From Paracoccaceae bacterium (GTDB lineage: Bacteria > Pseudomonadota > Alphaproteobacteria > Rhodobacterales > Rhodobacteraceae), in assembly GCA_011389685.1 (NCBI GenBank), contig JAABTV010000001.1, forward strand, positions 62,001 to 126,000: DNA of 64,000 nucleotides. Reading direction: 5' to 3'. A model generated the notes under the pieces. The model worked only from the letters and a program-made list of their open reading frames with translations. It made no database searches and was not told the origin of the DNA. Shown piece by piece: positions 37,244-46,072 of this stretch. The position numbers and the translations under genes were made by a program. Position 1 is the stretch's first letter, and every line of letters starts with the position of its first letter.

Positions 37244-37612
37244 ATGAAACATGTTCCGGCCATTGTCCTGTCGCTATGCCTTGCCGCCCCCGTGGCCGCG
37301 CAGGAGCAAGAGAGTGAGCGGGGCTTTTCCCTGATGGAGGAAGGCGTGCGCCTGTTTCTCGAAGGGATCATGCGTGAAATGGAACCCGCGCTCGACGATC
37401 TGCGCGAGTTTTCCGAAGAGGTCGAGCCCGGTCTGCGCCGATTCGTCGAGGAAATGGGCCCCGCTTTGGGAGAGCTTCTGGACAAGGTCGATGATTTCAC
37501 CGCCTATCACCCGCCCGAGATGCTGCCCAACGGCGACATCATCATCCGCCGCAAGACCCCGCTCGAACGGAAACTCGACGAGCGCCAGCCAGGCGACGAG
37601 ATCGAACTCTGA
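37244..37612 (+). CDS. Small exported acidic protein
   Basis: A 122-residue protein with signal peptide MKHVPAIVLSLCLAAPVAA. The mature part is helical and acidic (EGIMREMEPALDDLREFSEE, VEEMGPALGELLDKVDDF) and ends with IIIRRKTPLERKLDERQPGD. Homologues in Rhodobacterales are sometimes labelled as ATPases, but no P-loop is present here. Function is unknown. It converges with the MttB-family gene. Confidence 0.72.
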   Translation: MKHVPAIVLSLCLAAPVAAQEQESERGFSLMEEGVRLFLEGIMREMEPALDDLREFSEEVEPGLRRFVEEMGPALGELLDKVDDFTAYHPPEMLPNGDIIIRRKTPLERKLDERQPGDEIEL

Positions 37613-37633
37613 AGCGAACCGGGGCCGGGCCTT

Positions 37634-39172
37634 TCAGCGCGGCAAATGAATCACGAAGCGATTGCGGATCGCCCGGTCAAGCTGTGGGTCGAACCGCGCG
37701 GCCGATGGTTCGGACAGGATCGCCTCCTTGCGGACCCGGGCCCTCGCGACGAGATCGGGCTTGCCGGTTTCCTCCCATTCCCTTGGTGACATCCGGTTGC
37801 CCATCGCGGGATAGACGTGGTCGGCCTGCATCCGTGCAAGCGTCGCACCGGTGCCGAGATAATGACCCGTTCCGCCCAGGCAGACCTCGCGCATCTGGTC
37901 AAGCGCGAGCGTGTCCTCGTCCACCTCGATCCCGCGCACACAGCGCAGCGCCTGGCCGATGATGTCATCGCCAAGGATCAGGGATTCATGGCAGAACCCC
38001 AGAAGCGAGGCATGCATCCCCGCCGCCTCATAGACCATGTTGAGCCCCGCCAGCCCCGCCATGACATTCGAGCACATCTGCTCCCACCCGGCCTGCATGT
38101 CGGGCAGCTTGGCATCGCTGATCCCCGCCGCCGCCCCTCCGGGCAATCCGTAGAACCGGTGCATCTGCGCGCAGCCCGCCGTCAACAGCGCCTGTTCGCC
38201 CGAGCCCCCTGTCATCGCCCCGGTGCGCAGATCGAGACCGAAGGGCCAGGTGCCGAAAATGGCCGGATAGCCCGGCGCAATGGCGTTGACATAGACGACA
38301 CCGGCCAGGCATTCCGCGACCGCCTGCACGATCGCGCCCGCCACCGTCGATGGCGCGGTTGCCCCGGCCATGCCCGCCGACAACAGCAGCACCGGCATGC
38401 CGCCCGCGATCACCCGCTCCATCACCCGGCAGGCATCGGTGGCGAATTTCATCGGCGGCACCACGAAACAGTTCGAGTTGGACACGAAGGGTCGCGCCCG
38501 CCACGCGCCTTCGCCCCCGGCGACCATGTGCAGCATCTCGAACGCGTCGCCGAGATAGTCGGGATCGGTAAAGGACAGGCCCACATGCTTGGAGGTTCCC
38601 GAACAGCAGGCATAAAGCGTGTTGAGGTCCATCTCGCGATTGTCCTCGATGTCGCGACAGACCATCGGGCGTTGCAGGAAATGGATATTGTCGAGCCGGT
38701 CCGCGACTCGTGCCGCATCATGCAGATCCTGCACCGTGCTGTGGCGATAGATGCGCCCCTCGGCATCCACCATGCTGACCGCCGCGCCTGCCGTGCCATA
38801 ATGCACCCTGGCCCCCGACAGCGTCAGATCATGGGTCGGGTCGCGACCGCAAAGCGTGATGTCGCGCGCAGCCCGGGCCAGCATGTCCTCGACCAGCGCG
38901 CGGGGAAACCGCAGCCGCCCGTCAGTGCCGAGGATCGCCCCGGCCCGTGTCATGGCTTCGATCCCGGAGTCGGGCGCATCGGCCAGCCCGATTTCCTCCA
39001 GCGCCGTGAGTGCCGCCTCGTGGATGCGCGCGACCTGCGCATCGCTCAGCGGTCGATATTGCCCGCCCTCGAGGCCGGCCCGGATCGGGCGCAGCCCGGC
39101 ACCCAGCGGCGCGCTGCGCGCCGCATGGCGTGCGCTGCGCCCACCGGTGCGGCGTCTGGTTTTCGTTGTCAT
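37634..39172 (-). CDS. MttB-family (non-pyrrolysine) methyltransferase
   Basis: A 512-residue member of the trimethylamine methyltransferase superfamily. The frame is continuous with no internal UAG, so it lacks pyrrolysine. Such proteins can demethylate glycine betaine or other quaternary amines using corrinoid (MtgB-like), or have unrelated demethylase roles. Conserved stretches include LSGARVHYGTAGAAVSMVDA, GMPVLLLSAGMAGATAP and GGAAAGISDAKLPD. The start at 39172 was chosen over 39208 because the Arg-rich N-terminus resembles other family members. No corrinoid protein is adjacent, so the substrate is uncertain. Confidence 0.85.
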   Translation of the reverse strand: MTTKTRRRTGGRSARHAARSAPLGAGLRPIRAGLEGGQYRPLSDAQVARIHEAALTALEEIGLADAPDSGIEAMTRAGAILGTDGRLRFPRALVEDMLARAARDITLCGRDPTHDLTLSGARVHYGTAGAAVSMVDAEGRIYRHSTVQDLHDAARVADRLDNIHFLQRPMVCRDIEDNREMDLNTLYACCSGTSKHVGLSFTDPDYLGDAFEMLHMVAGGEGAWRARPFVSNSNCFVVPPMKFATDACRVMERVIAGGMPVLLLSAGMAGATAPSTVAGAIVQAVAECLAGVVYVNAIAPGYPAIFGTWPFGLDLRTGAMTGGSGEQALLTAGCAQMHRFYGLPGGAAAGISDAKLPDMQAGWEQMCSNVMAGLAGLNMVYEAAGMHASLLGFCHESLILGDDIIGQALRCVRGIEVDEDTLALDQMREVCLGGTGHYLGTGATLARMQADHVYPAMGNRMSPREWEETGKPDLVARARVRKEAILSEPSAARFDPQLDRAIRNRFVIHLPR

Positions 39173-39435
39173 ATGCGTGATGCTCCCTGCGCGGGCTCCT
39201 GATCCCAAACGTCAAGACCGGTTTCAGGGGCGTCCCCGCGCGGCAAGCCCGCGTTCCGCACCGATGGTGCGGCTCACGATCAAAAGGATGCAGGCCGGAT
39301 GCTGCATGTGCACTCCTCGATGGCTGTTCCCATCATGGCGCCGGGCATGTGTCGGGTCTGTCCCGGCTGCGACATGTTGTCGTTTTCGCGCCGCCCTCCC
39401 GGCGCCCCCTTGGCCCGGGACCGCGATGCCAAAGG

Positions 39436-40275
39436 CTACCAGCGTCCCGAGGCCCCGCCGCCACCGGATTTGCCGCCGCTGAACCCGGACTTGGAACGCG
39501 ATGAGCGCACCTTCGAGATCGAGTAATCCTCGTCACTGTGATAGCCGCAATCGCTGCACCTGATGGTGCGGCGGCCCAACCCGTTGATCGTCTGACTGGC
39601 CGGTCGGATCGTGCGCCGGGTGACCGACAGGCCGCGTTCGCCGCATTGCGGGCATTTGCCCATCGACGCGAACCTGTCCTTGATGCTGCGCCAGAACATC
39701 AGCAGGAGAACCGGCAGAACGATCAGCGCCCCCATCCATGCGCCGCCACCGCCCTTGCGTTCCGGCGCGGGTTGGCCCGCGTGAAACGATCGGGCGATGG
39801 TGGCGATCGTCTCACGCACACCGGCGCGGATGCCCGCCTCATGGCGATCCTTGCGAAACGCGGGCAGGATGGCGCGACCGATCACGGCTTCGGCCTCGCG
39901 GTTCCAGGCGTTGTCATAGCCCAGCCCCAGCTCCAGCCGCACCTCGCGGTCGTCGCGCAACACCAGCAACAGGATGCCGTCGTTGCGGTGCGCGTCCCCA
40001 ATACCCCATTGATCGAACAATCCGGCGGCGAAAGTCTCAAGATCCTGATCCGGGGCGAAAACCGCCTTGCGCGACAGGGTGACGACGGTGAATTCGATCC
40101 CCGTCTCCTCGCGCAGCGAGTCCAGTTCAGCGCCGATCTCGGCCTCGGCCTCGGGGGACAACAGCCCCGCGAAATCGTTCACTGTGATGGTTTCGGGGTC
40201 GGGATAGGTCTGCGCGCCCACAGGCGCGGCCAGACTCAGAGCCAGCAGCAGCCAGCCGATCAAAATGCGTTTCAT
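39436..40275 (-). CDS. TPM-domain membrane protein with C-terminal zinc ribbon
   Basis: A 279-residue protein with signal peptide MKRILIGWLLLALSLAAPVGA and a periplasmic TPM domain (about residues 30-160; VNDFAGLLSPEAEAEIGAEL and NDGILLLVLRDDREVRLELG). A membrane helix (MGALIVLPVLLLMFW) follows, then a cytoplasmic zinc-ribbon-like part (CPQCGERG and CSDCGYHSD) and a Gly/Ser-rich tail. TPM proteins are implicated in membrane quality control or photosystem repair. The zinc ribbon is an unusual addition. Confidence 0.88.
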   Translation of the reverse strand: MKRILIGWLLLALSLAAPVGAQTYPDPETITVNDFAGLLSPEAEAEIGAELDSLREETGIEFTVVTLSRKAVFAPDQDLETFAAGLFDQWGIGDAHRNDGILLLVLRDDREVRLELGLGYDNAWNREAEAVIGRAILPAFRKDRHEAGIRAGVRETIATIARSFHAGQPAPERKGGGGAWMGALIVLPVLLLMFWRSIKDRFASMGKCPQCGERGLSVTRRTIRPASQTINGLGRRTIRCSDCGYHSDEDYSISKVRSSRSKSGFSGGKSGGGGASGRW

Positions 40276-40338
40276 GGCAATCTCGCTTCAGTCAAATCAA
40301 CGGATACGAGACTACGGCAAGACCGGCCCGCGAATCAA

Positions 40339-41511
40339 TCAGATCTGCGCCTGCGCGAAATCGACCAGTTCTTTCAGGGCCTTGGCGAAGGCGGAATCCT
40401 CGATCGTCATCGCGACCCGGACATGCCCCGCCGCCGCCGCGCCAAAGCTTTCGCCCGGCATCACCGCGATTTGGCGCTCATCAAGCAGCCGATCGGCGAA
40501 AGCCGACCCGCTCATCCCCGTCGCGCGGATGTCGAGCATCAGATACATCGCCCCCTGCGGCGGCACCAGCCGCAGCGCGTTCTGCCCGGCCAGCACGTCA
40601 AGCGCGATCTCGCGCCGCCGCCTGAACGGCGCGGCCACCTCTTCCTCGCGGACGGTTCCGCGGCGCAGCGCGAACAGCGCGGCGTCCTGGATATAGCCCG
40701 CAACGCCATAGGTCGTGTGGGTCGAGAGGTTGATCATATGCGCCACCGCCTCTTGTGGCCCCACGACCCAGCCGATGCGGCTGCCGGTCATGGCATGGCT
40801 TTTCGACATCGACCCCACGACCAGCGTGCGTTCGGCCATGCCCTCTATCGCGCGGATCGACAGATGCGTCCCGTCCCAGACCTGGGTGTCATAGACCTCG
40901 TCCGAGATGACCCAGATGTCGCGTTTGCGGGCCACATCGGCGATCCCGTCCAGCGTCTCGCGGGAATAGACGATCCCGGTGGGATTGTTGGGCGTGTTGA
41001 TCATCAGCGTCGCCGCCCCCCCGGCGGCGGCGGCGTCGATATCGGCCGGGTCGGGCTGAAACCCGTTCTCCGGGCGCGCGGCGACGGGGCGGGGAATCGC
41101 ACCCGCCCCCCGGATCGTTCCGGGATAGGTCGCGTAATAGGGGTCGATGAACAGCGCCGTCTGCCCCGGATCGCACAGCGCCATATGCGAAGCGAACAGC
41201 CCCGATTGCCCGCCCGGCGTCACCAGCACGTTGTCGCGGGTGGTCGTGACGCCGCTCGCCGCCTCGATCCGCGCCGCCACCTCGTCGCGGAGCGCGGGAA
41301 TGCCCGGAATATCGGCATAGCCGGTGTGCCCGGCCAGCGCCGCGCGGTGCATCTCGTCCAGGATCGCCGGATCGGTGCGGATGTCATGCTCGCCGATGGT
41401 CAGTTCGGTCACATCGACGCCCGCCGCCTTCATCGCGCGCGCCCTGAAGAACAAATCCCACCCGCCCGATGCGTCGGGCGTCAACGTCGTGATCCGCTGT
41501 GAAAGCGCCAT
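40339..41511 (-). CDS. Class I/II pyridoxal-phosphate aminotransferase
   Basis: A 390-residue fold-type-I aminotransferase. The PLP Lys is K237 in VVGSMSKSHAMTGSRIGW; SDEVYD at 203-208 carries the pyridine-N Asp, and NTPNNPTG at 172-179 is the usual loop. A substrate cannot be assigned. It is divergent from the cysS leader region, with about 100 bases between its start and the leader ATG. Confidence 0.9.
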   Translation of the reverse strand: MALSQRITTLTPDASGGWDLFFRARAMKAAGVDVTELTIGEHDIRTDPAILDEMHRAALAGHTGYADIPGIPALRDEVAARIEAASGVTTTRDNVLVTPGGQSGLFASHMALCDPGQTALFIDPYYATYPGTIRGAGAIPRPVAARPENGFQPDPADIDAAAAGGAATLMINTPNNPTGIVYSRETLDGIADVARKRDIWVISDEVYDTQVWDGTHLSIRAIEGMAERTLVVGSMSKSHAMTGSRIGWVVGPQEAVAHMINLSTHTTYGVAGYIQDAALFALRRGTVREEEVAAPFRRRREIALDVLAGQNALRLVPPQGAMYLMLDIRATGMSGSAFADRLLDERQIAVMPGESFGAAAAGHVRVAMTIEDSAFAKALKELVDFAQAQI

Positions 41512-41575
41512 GCCGGAATCTCCTGTCGTGAAGTCGGCTCATGCAGCAGAGGCGCGGGGGGATTGTCAATCGCGC

Positions 41576-41604
41576 TTGGCAGAGGCCTGGAAATCTCCTA
41601 AGCT
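41576..41604 (+). promoter_or_regulatory. Predicted promoter of the cysS leader
   Basis: TTGGCA (41576-41581) and TAAGCT (41599-41604) are 17 bases apart. The leader ATG at 41612 is 7 bases past the -10, where transcription would begin, so the leader peptide mRNA would be leaderless. Confidence 0.6.
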
Positions 41605-41611
41605 CGCGCCC

Positions 41612-41653
41612 ATGAACGCAACCTGCATCACCATCTGCTGTATTATCGGCTGA
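41612..41653 (+). CDS. Cysteine-rich leader peptide upstream of cysS
   Basis: A 13-residue ORF, MNATCITICCIIG, with Cys codons at positions 5, 9 and 10 (TGC, TGC, TGT). It ends 105 bases before the cysS ATG. It has no ribosome site, but its ATG coincides with the predicted transcription start, as in leaderless trpL of rhizobia. Ribosome stalling at the tandem Cys codons would report low Cys-tRNA. Coding status is inferred from Cys density and position. Confidence 0.6.
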   Translation: MNATCITICCIIG

Positions 41654-41657
41654 CATC

Positions 41658-41728
41658 GGTCGGGGCTCCCGACCACCGGGCGGGTTGTTCTTCTGTTTCC
41701 TCTTCGAAATGAAATTGCTAAGCCCGCC
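41658..41728 (+). promoter_or_regulatory. Candidate cysS attenuator hairpins
   Basis: GGTCGGG (41658-41664) pairs with CCCGACC (41668-41674) around a GCT loop. CCCG (41668-41671) can instead pair with CGGG (41677-41680), just before a T-rich run (41685-41703), and GGCGGG (41679-41684) can pair with CCCGCC (41723-41728). The first two are mutually exclusive. This is compatible with attenuation; the fold is unmeasured. Confidence 0.45.
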
Positions 41729-41758
41729 GCGCAGCCGCACGCGAGGGCAAAAGGCATC

Positions 41759-43249
41759 ATGACCGAGATCAAGCTTTACAACACCCGCACCCGCAAGAAA
41801 GAGCGGTTCGATCCGATCGACCCCGACAATGTGCGGATGTATGTCTGTGGCCCCACGGTCTATGACCGCGCCCATCTGGGCAATGCGCGCCCCGTGGTGG
41901 TGTTCGACGTGCTGTTTCGGCTCCTGCGTCACGTTTATGGGCCGGACCATGTGACCTATGTGCGCAACTTCACCGACGTCGATGACAAGATCAACGCCCG
42001 CGCGACCGAGTCGGGGCGCCCGATTTCCGAAATCACCGCCGAGACGACGCAATGGTTTCTCGATGACATGGGCGAGCTGGGCGCGCTCGAGCCCACCCAC
42101 ATGCCGCGCGCGACGCAATACATCCCGCAGATGGTGGCGATGATCGAGGATCTGATCGCGAAGGGCCACGCCTATGAGGCCGAGGGCCACGTGCTTTTCG
42201 CCGTGGATTCATGGCGCGAGCATTACGGTCGGCTCTCGGGGCGCTCGGTCGATGACATGATCGCCGGCGCCCGGGTCGAGGTTGCGCCCTACAAGCGCAA
42301 CCCGATGGATTTCGTCCTGTGGAAACCGTCCACGCCTGACCTGCCGGGCTGGGACTCGCCCTGGGGCCGCGGCCGCCCCGGCTGGCATATCGAATGCTCG
42401 GCGATGGCGTTCGAACTCCTGGGCAAAAGCTTCGACATCCACGGCGGCGGCAACGACCTGATGTTCCCCCACCACGAGAACGAAATCGCCCAAAGCTGCT
42501 GCGCACACCCCGAGGGCGACTTCGCACGCTACTGGATGCATAACGAGATGCTGCAGGTCGAGGGCAAGAAGATGTCCAAGAGTTTGGGCAATTTCTTCAC
42601 GGTGCGGGATTTGTTGGAGGGTAACTGGGACGGCGGCTGGAAGGTGCCGGGCGAGGTGATCCGCTTCGTGTTTCTCAGCACGCATTATCGTAAGCCGATG
42701 GATTGGACTGAAAAGAAGGCCCGCGAGGCAAAAACGGCACTTAGAAAGCTGTCCGAACAAGCGGATGAGACCAGGTCCGGGGCGCCGGATCAGAGAATCG
42801 TCGATGCATTGGCAAGTGACTTGAATACGCCCATGGTTTTTGATCTTCTCAATAGGTTGTGGGCGCGTGGTGATAGCAAGACGCTGACGGCAAGCGCAAA
42901 GCTATTGGGCATTGACCTTGTCAAAATATCGAAGTCCATTTGGGGAAAGCCATTCTTTGTGGAATTCCCTGGTGGGGCAGGCGGTGAGGGTGAAGATTTC
43001 CAGCCCAATATTGGCTTTCTCTCTTGGGGAAGTATTTCGCAAGCCACTATGGATAAACTTCGCCCAATGATTCACCGATGGCTCAAGCTTCGTCGCGATA
43101 AGAATTGGAGCGAAGCTGACGAACTCAAGGAGAGAATTGGCACAACGGGCATTGAGCTGACTGTTACGAAAACGCCAGCAGGCGTGACGTCTGCAACTGC
43201 GAAAATCGGTGACAACTTCGACCCCGCCAAGCTGGAGGCTCTCGAATGA
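41759..43249 (+). CDS. cysS: Cysteinyl-tRNA synthetase with atypical, lower-GC 3' part
   Basis: A 496-residue class I synthetase charging tRNA-Cys. Cys30 begins the zinc site ([10 protein letters not shown]), the HIGH-type motif is HLGN at 39-42, [12 protein letters not shown] and [11 protein letters not shown] supply further zinc ligands, and KMSKS is in [12 protein letters not shown] near residue 271. Up to about base 42,680 the DNA is GC-rich like its neighbours. From there to the stop it is much less so, with codon use to match, and the C-terminal segment ([16 protein letters not shown] ... [16 protein letters not shown]) differs from the usual alphaproteobacterial form. The open frame looks intact and it is the only cysS in view. 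Confidence 0.93.
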   Translation: MTEIKLYNTRTRKKERFDPIDPDNVRMYVCGPTVYDRAHLGNARPVVVFDVLFRLLRHVYGPDHVTYVRNFTDVDDKINARATESGRPISEITAETTQWFLDDMGELGALEPTHMPRATQYIPQMVAMIEDLIAKGHAYEAEGHVLFAVDSWREHYGRLSGRSVDDMIAGARVEVAPYKRNPMDFVLWKPSTPDLPGWDSPWGRGRPGWHIECSAMAFELLGKSFDIHGGGNDLMFPHHENEIAQSCCAHPEGDFARYWMHNEMLQVEGKKMSKSLGNFFTVRDLLEGNWDGGWKVPGEVIRFVFLSTHYRKPMDWTEKKAREAKTALRKLSEQADETRSGAPDQRIVDALASDLNTPMVFDLLNRLWARGDSKTLTASAKLLGIDLVKISKSIWGKPFFVEFPGGAGGEGEDFQPNIGFLSWGSISQATMDKLRPMIHRWLKLRRDKNWSEADELKERIGTTGIELTVTKTPAGVTSATAKIGDNFDPAKLEALE

Positions 43250-43267
43250 CACGCAGCACAACAGAGG

Positions 43268-43351
43268 TTCGCCCCCGGCCCGAGGGTGGGGGCGTATTCG
43301 CCCCCGCCCTGGGGGGCGGGTCGGGGGCGAAGCGGGATGCAAGCATCCCGC
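43268..43351 (+). repeat. Large nested hairpin plus second hairpin after cysS
   Basis: The outer arms TTCGCCCCCGGCCCG (43268-43282) and CGGGTCGGGGGCGAA (43317-43331) pair with one mismatch or G-T pair. Inside, GGGTGGGGGCG (43284-43294) pairs with CGCCCCCGCCC (43299-43309), loop TATT. A second perfect hairpin, GCGGGATGC / GCATCCCGC, is at 43332-43351. There is no T-run. They separate cysS from cimA. Confidence 0.7.
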
Positions 43352-43433
43352 AAGTGGGTCTGTCCAATTGCCTTGGGGCGTCGCGGTCGGGCACTGCCCG
43401 TGACGCTACGCGCCCCGGCTGGGAGTGTGCATA

Positions 43434-45050
43434 ATGACCGAACGCCTCTACATCTACGACACCACCCTGCGCGACGGGCAACAAACCCAGGGCGTGCAAT
43501 TCTCCACCCCCGAGAAACAGGCCATCGCCAAGACCCTCGATGCGCTTGGCGTCGATTACATCGAGGGCGGCTGGCCCGGCGCCAACCCCACCGACAGCGA
43601 GTTTTTCCACAAAGCCCCGCAAACCCGCGCCACCTTCACCGCCTTCGGCATGACCAAGCGCGCGGGCCGCTCTGCCCAGAACGACGACGTTCTGGCCGAG
43701 GTGATGAACGCGGGCACGCCTGCCGTCTGCCTCGTCGGCAAGACCCATGATTTTCACGTCGAAACCGCGCTTGGCATCACCCAGGAGGAAAACCTCGAAA
43801 ACATCCGCGCCAGCATCGCGCATATGGTCGCGCAGGGCCGCGAAGCCCTCTTCGATGCCGAGCATTTCTTTGACGGTTACAAGGCCAACGCGCCTTACGC
43901 GCTCGAATGCGTTCTGGCCGCCCATGAGGCGGGCGCGCGCTGGGTCGTGCTGTGCGACACCAATGGCGGCACGCTGCCATCCGAGATCCACGACATCACC
44001 CGCGCGGTGATCGAGGCGGGCGTGCCGGGCGACCGGCTCGGTATCCACACCCATAACGACACCGAATCCGCCGTCGCGGGCACCCTTGCCGCCATCGACG
44101 CCGGCGCGCGGCAGGTGCAGGGCACGTTGAACGGACTGGGCGAGCGGTGCGGCAACGCGAACCTCACCACGCTCATCCCCACGCTGCTCCTGAAGGAACC
44201 CTATGCCAGCAGCTTCGAAACCGGCATCACCCGCGACGCGCTGAAGACCCTCACCCAAGCCAGCCGCCAGCTTGACGATATTCTCAACCGCGTGCCCACG
44301 CGACAGGCGCCCTACGTGGGCGCCAGCGCCTTTGCCCACAAGGCCGGGCTGCATGCCTCCGCCATCCTCAAGGATCCCACCACCTACGAACATATCGACC
44401 CCGAGGCGGTGGGCAATACCCGCATCATCCCGATGTCGAACCAGGCCGGGCAGTCGAACCTGCGCCGCCGCCTGGCCGAAGCGGGCATCGAGGTGCCGCC
44501 CGGCGATCCGGCACTGCCCCGCATCCTCGAAGCGATCAAGGCGCGCGAGGCGATCGGCTATACCTATGACAGCGCACAGGCCAGTTTCGAACTGCTCGCG
44601 CGGCGCGAACTGGGCCGGATGCCCGAGTTTTTCGAGGTCAAGCGCTACAAGGTCACGGTCGAGCGGCGCAAGAACAAGTATGATCGCATGGTCTCGCTCT
44701 CCGAGGCAGTGGTGGTGGTCAAGGTCGATGGCGACAAGAAACTCTCGGTCTCCGAAAGCCTTGACGAAAGCGGCTCGGATCGAGGCCCGGTCAACGCTCT
44801 GTCGAAGGCGCTGGCCAAGGATCTGGGCCGTTACCAGTCGCTCATCGACGATGTGAAGCTGGTGGATTTCAAGGTCCGCATCACCCAGGGCGGCACCGAG
44901 GCCGTGACCCGCGTCATCATCGACAGCCAGGACGGGCAGGGGCGGCGCTGGTCCACCGTCGGGGTCAGCGCCAACATCGTCGATGCCAGCTTCGAGGCCC
45001 TGCTGGATGCGGTGAACTGGAAACTCCTGCGCGACGGCGCGGCGGCTTGA
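43434..45050 (+). CDS. cimA: (R)-citramalate synthase
   Basis: A 538-residue enzyme of the isopropylmalate/citramalate synthase group, condensing pyruvate and acetyl-CoA toward isoleucine. The N-terminus MTERLYIYDTTLRDGQQTQG holds the catalytic DTTLRDG motif; GIHTHNDTESAVA supplies the metal His pair, and GTLNGLGERCGNANL follows. The C-terminal LeuA-type regulatory domain (about residues 400-530) is present. The start at 43434 is preferred to an in-frame ATG at 43425. It follows cysS by 184 bases. Confidence 0.92.
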   Translation: MTERLYIYDTTLRDGQQTQGVQFSTPEKQAIAKTLDALGVDYIEGGWPGANPTDSEFFHKAPQTRATFTAFGMTKRAGRSAQNDDVLAEVMNAGTPAVCLVGKTHDFHVETALGITQEENLENIRASIAHMVAQGREALFDAEHFFDGYKANAPYALECVLAAHEAGARWVVLCDTNGGTLPSEIHDITRAVIEAGVPGDRLGIHTHNDTESAVAGTLAAIDAGARQVQGTLNGLGERCGNANLTTLIPTLLLKEPYASSFETGITRDALKTLTQASRQLDDILNRVPTRQAPYVGASAFAHKAGLHASAILKDPTTYEHIDPEAVGNTRIIPMSNQAGQSNLRRRLAEAGIEVPPGDPALPRILEAIKAREAIGYTYDSAQASFELLARRELGRMPEFFEVKRYKVTVERRKNKYDRMVSLSEAVVVVKVDGDKKLSVSESLDESGSDRGPVNALSKALAKDLGRYQSLIDDVKLVDFKVRITQGGTEAVTRVIIDSQDGQGRRWSTVGVSANIVDASFEALLDAVNWKLLRDGAAA

Positions 45051-45076
45051 ACATGTGTTGATGCAAAAGGTTTGAG

Positions 45077-46072
45077 ATGATCCGCATTGCCTTGATATTC
45101 CTCGGGGTTTCGGTCCTGATCTATTTCGGGACCGCCTTCGGATTGATCCTGTCGCAACCCCCGCTGCGGGAGACGCCCACAGGCCAATCCCTCGATTTCT
45201 CGGGCCTCTATTCCGATCGGGGCACCGTGCCCGAGAATGATCCGCACCTGCGCCGTGAACATGCGGAGATGCCCGACGGTGCTCGGCTTGCGATCACCCA
45301 TGTCCTGCCGGATGGGCCAGCCCCGGACGAGATGCCGCTGGTCATCATGCTCCATGGCTCGGGCTGGCATGGCGGGCAATTCGACGCGCTGGCCTGGCAA
45401 CTGCGCGATCTGGCCGAGGTCAAGGCGCTCACTATGCGCGGCCACGGGGCCGATCCGGTGCGCCGTGGTGATGTGGACTATATCGGCCAGTTGGAGGACG
45501 ATCTCGCGCATCTGATCGGCCAGACCCCGGGTCGGCGCGTGGTGCTGCTGGGACACAGCTCGGGGGGCGGTCTGGTGGTCCGGATGGCGGGTGGGCCACA
45601 TGGCGAGTTGATCGACCAGGCCATTCTGCTCGCCCCGTTCCTGCAACATGATGCGCCGATGACGCGGGCCAATTCCGGCGGTTGGGCGCATCCGCTGATC
45701 CGGCGGATCATCGGGCTTTCGATGCTGAACATGGTGGGGATCCACGCGCTCGACCACCTGACGGTGATCCAGTTCGCGATGCCGCGCAGGGTGCTTGACG
45801 GTCCGATGGGCCACATGGCCACCACCGCCTATAGCTGGCGCCTCAACCAGAGCTTCGCGCCCCGCCGGGACTGGCACGCCGATGTGGCCGCCTTGCCCGA
45901 TTTCCTGTTGATCGCAGGTGGCGCCGACGCGGCGTTTGACGCGACCGGGTATGAGCCGGCCCTGTCGGAGGTCACGGATCGTGGCCGCTATGTCGTCGTG
46001 CCGGGCGTGGGGCATCTCGACATCGTGGATCATCCCGAAACCCTGGCCGAAATCCGAAACGTGTTGCAATGA
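45077..46072 (+). CDS. Membrane-anchored alpha/beta hydrolase
   Basis: A 331-residue hydrolase with an N-terminal membrane anchor (IRIALIFLGVSVLIYFGTAF). The nucleophile is Ser in LLGHSSGGGLV, the oxyanion segment is MLHGSGWHGGQFD, and VVPGVGHLDIVDHPE contributes the C-terminal His. The acid is probably Asp in GGADAAFDA. It overlaps the next gene by four bases. Substrate unknown. Confidence 0.85.
   Translation: MIRIALIFLGVSVLIYFGTAFGLILSQPPLRETPTGQSLDFSGLYSDRGTVPENDPHLRREHAEMPDGARLAITHVLPDGPAPDEMPLVIMLHGSGWHGGQFDALAWQLRDLAEVKALTMRGHGADPVRRGDVDYIGQLEDDLAHLIGQTPGRRVVLLGHSSGGGLVVRMAGGPHGELIDQAILLAPFLQHDAPMTRANSGGWAHPLIRRIIGLSMLNMVGIHALDHLTVIQFAMPRRVLDGPMGHMATTAYSWRLNQSFAPRRDWHADVAALPDFLLIAGGADAAFDATGYEPALSEVTDRGRYVVVPGVGHLDIVDHPETLAEIRNVLQ

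Noticed and set aside
37244-37612. Annotation as an ATPase, as relatives are sometimes labelled.
   Set aside because: No P-loop or Walker motif; the protein is a small exported helical peptide.
37634-39172. True pyrrolysine-dependent trimethylamine methyltransferase.
   Set aside because: The frame has no in-frame amber codon and no pyl genes are near, so it is a non-pyrrolysine member.
39299-39526. A short plus-strand reading frame (75 codons) overlapping the TPM gene end.
   Set aside because: It is antisense to the TPM C-terminus for much of its length, has no clear ribosome site, and its composition follows the opposite strand.
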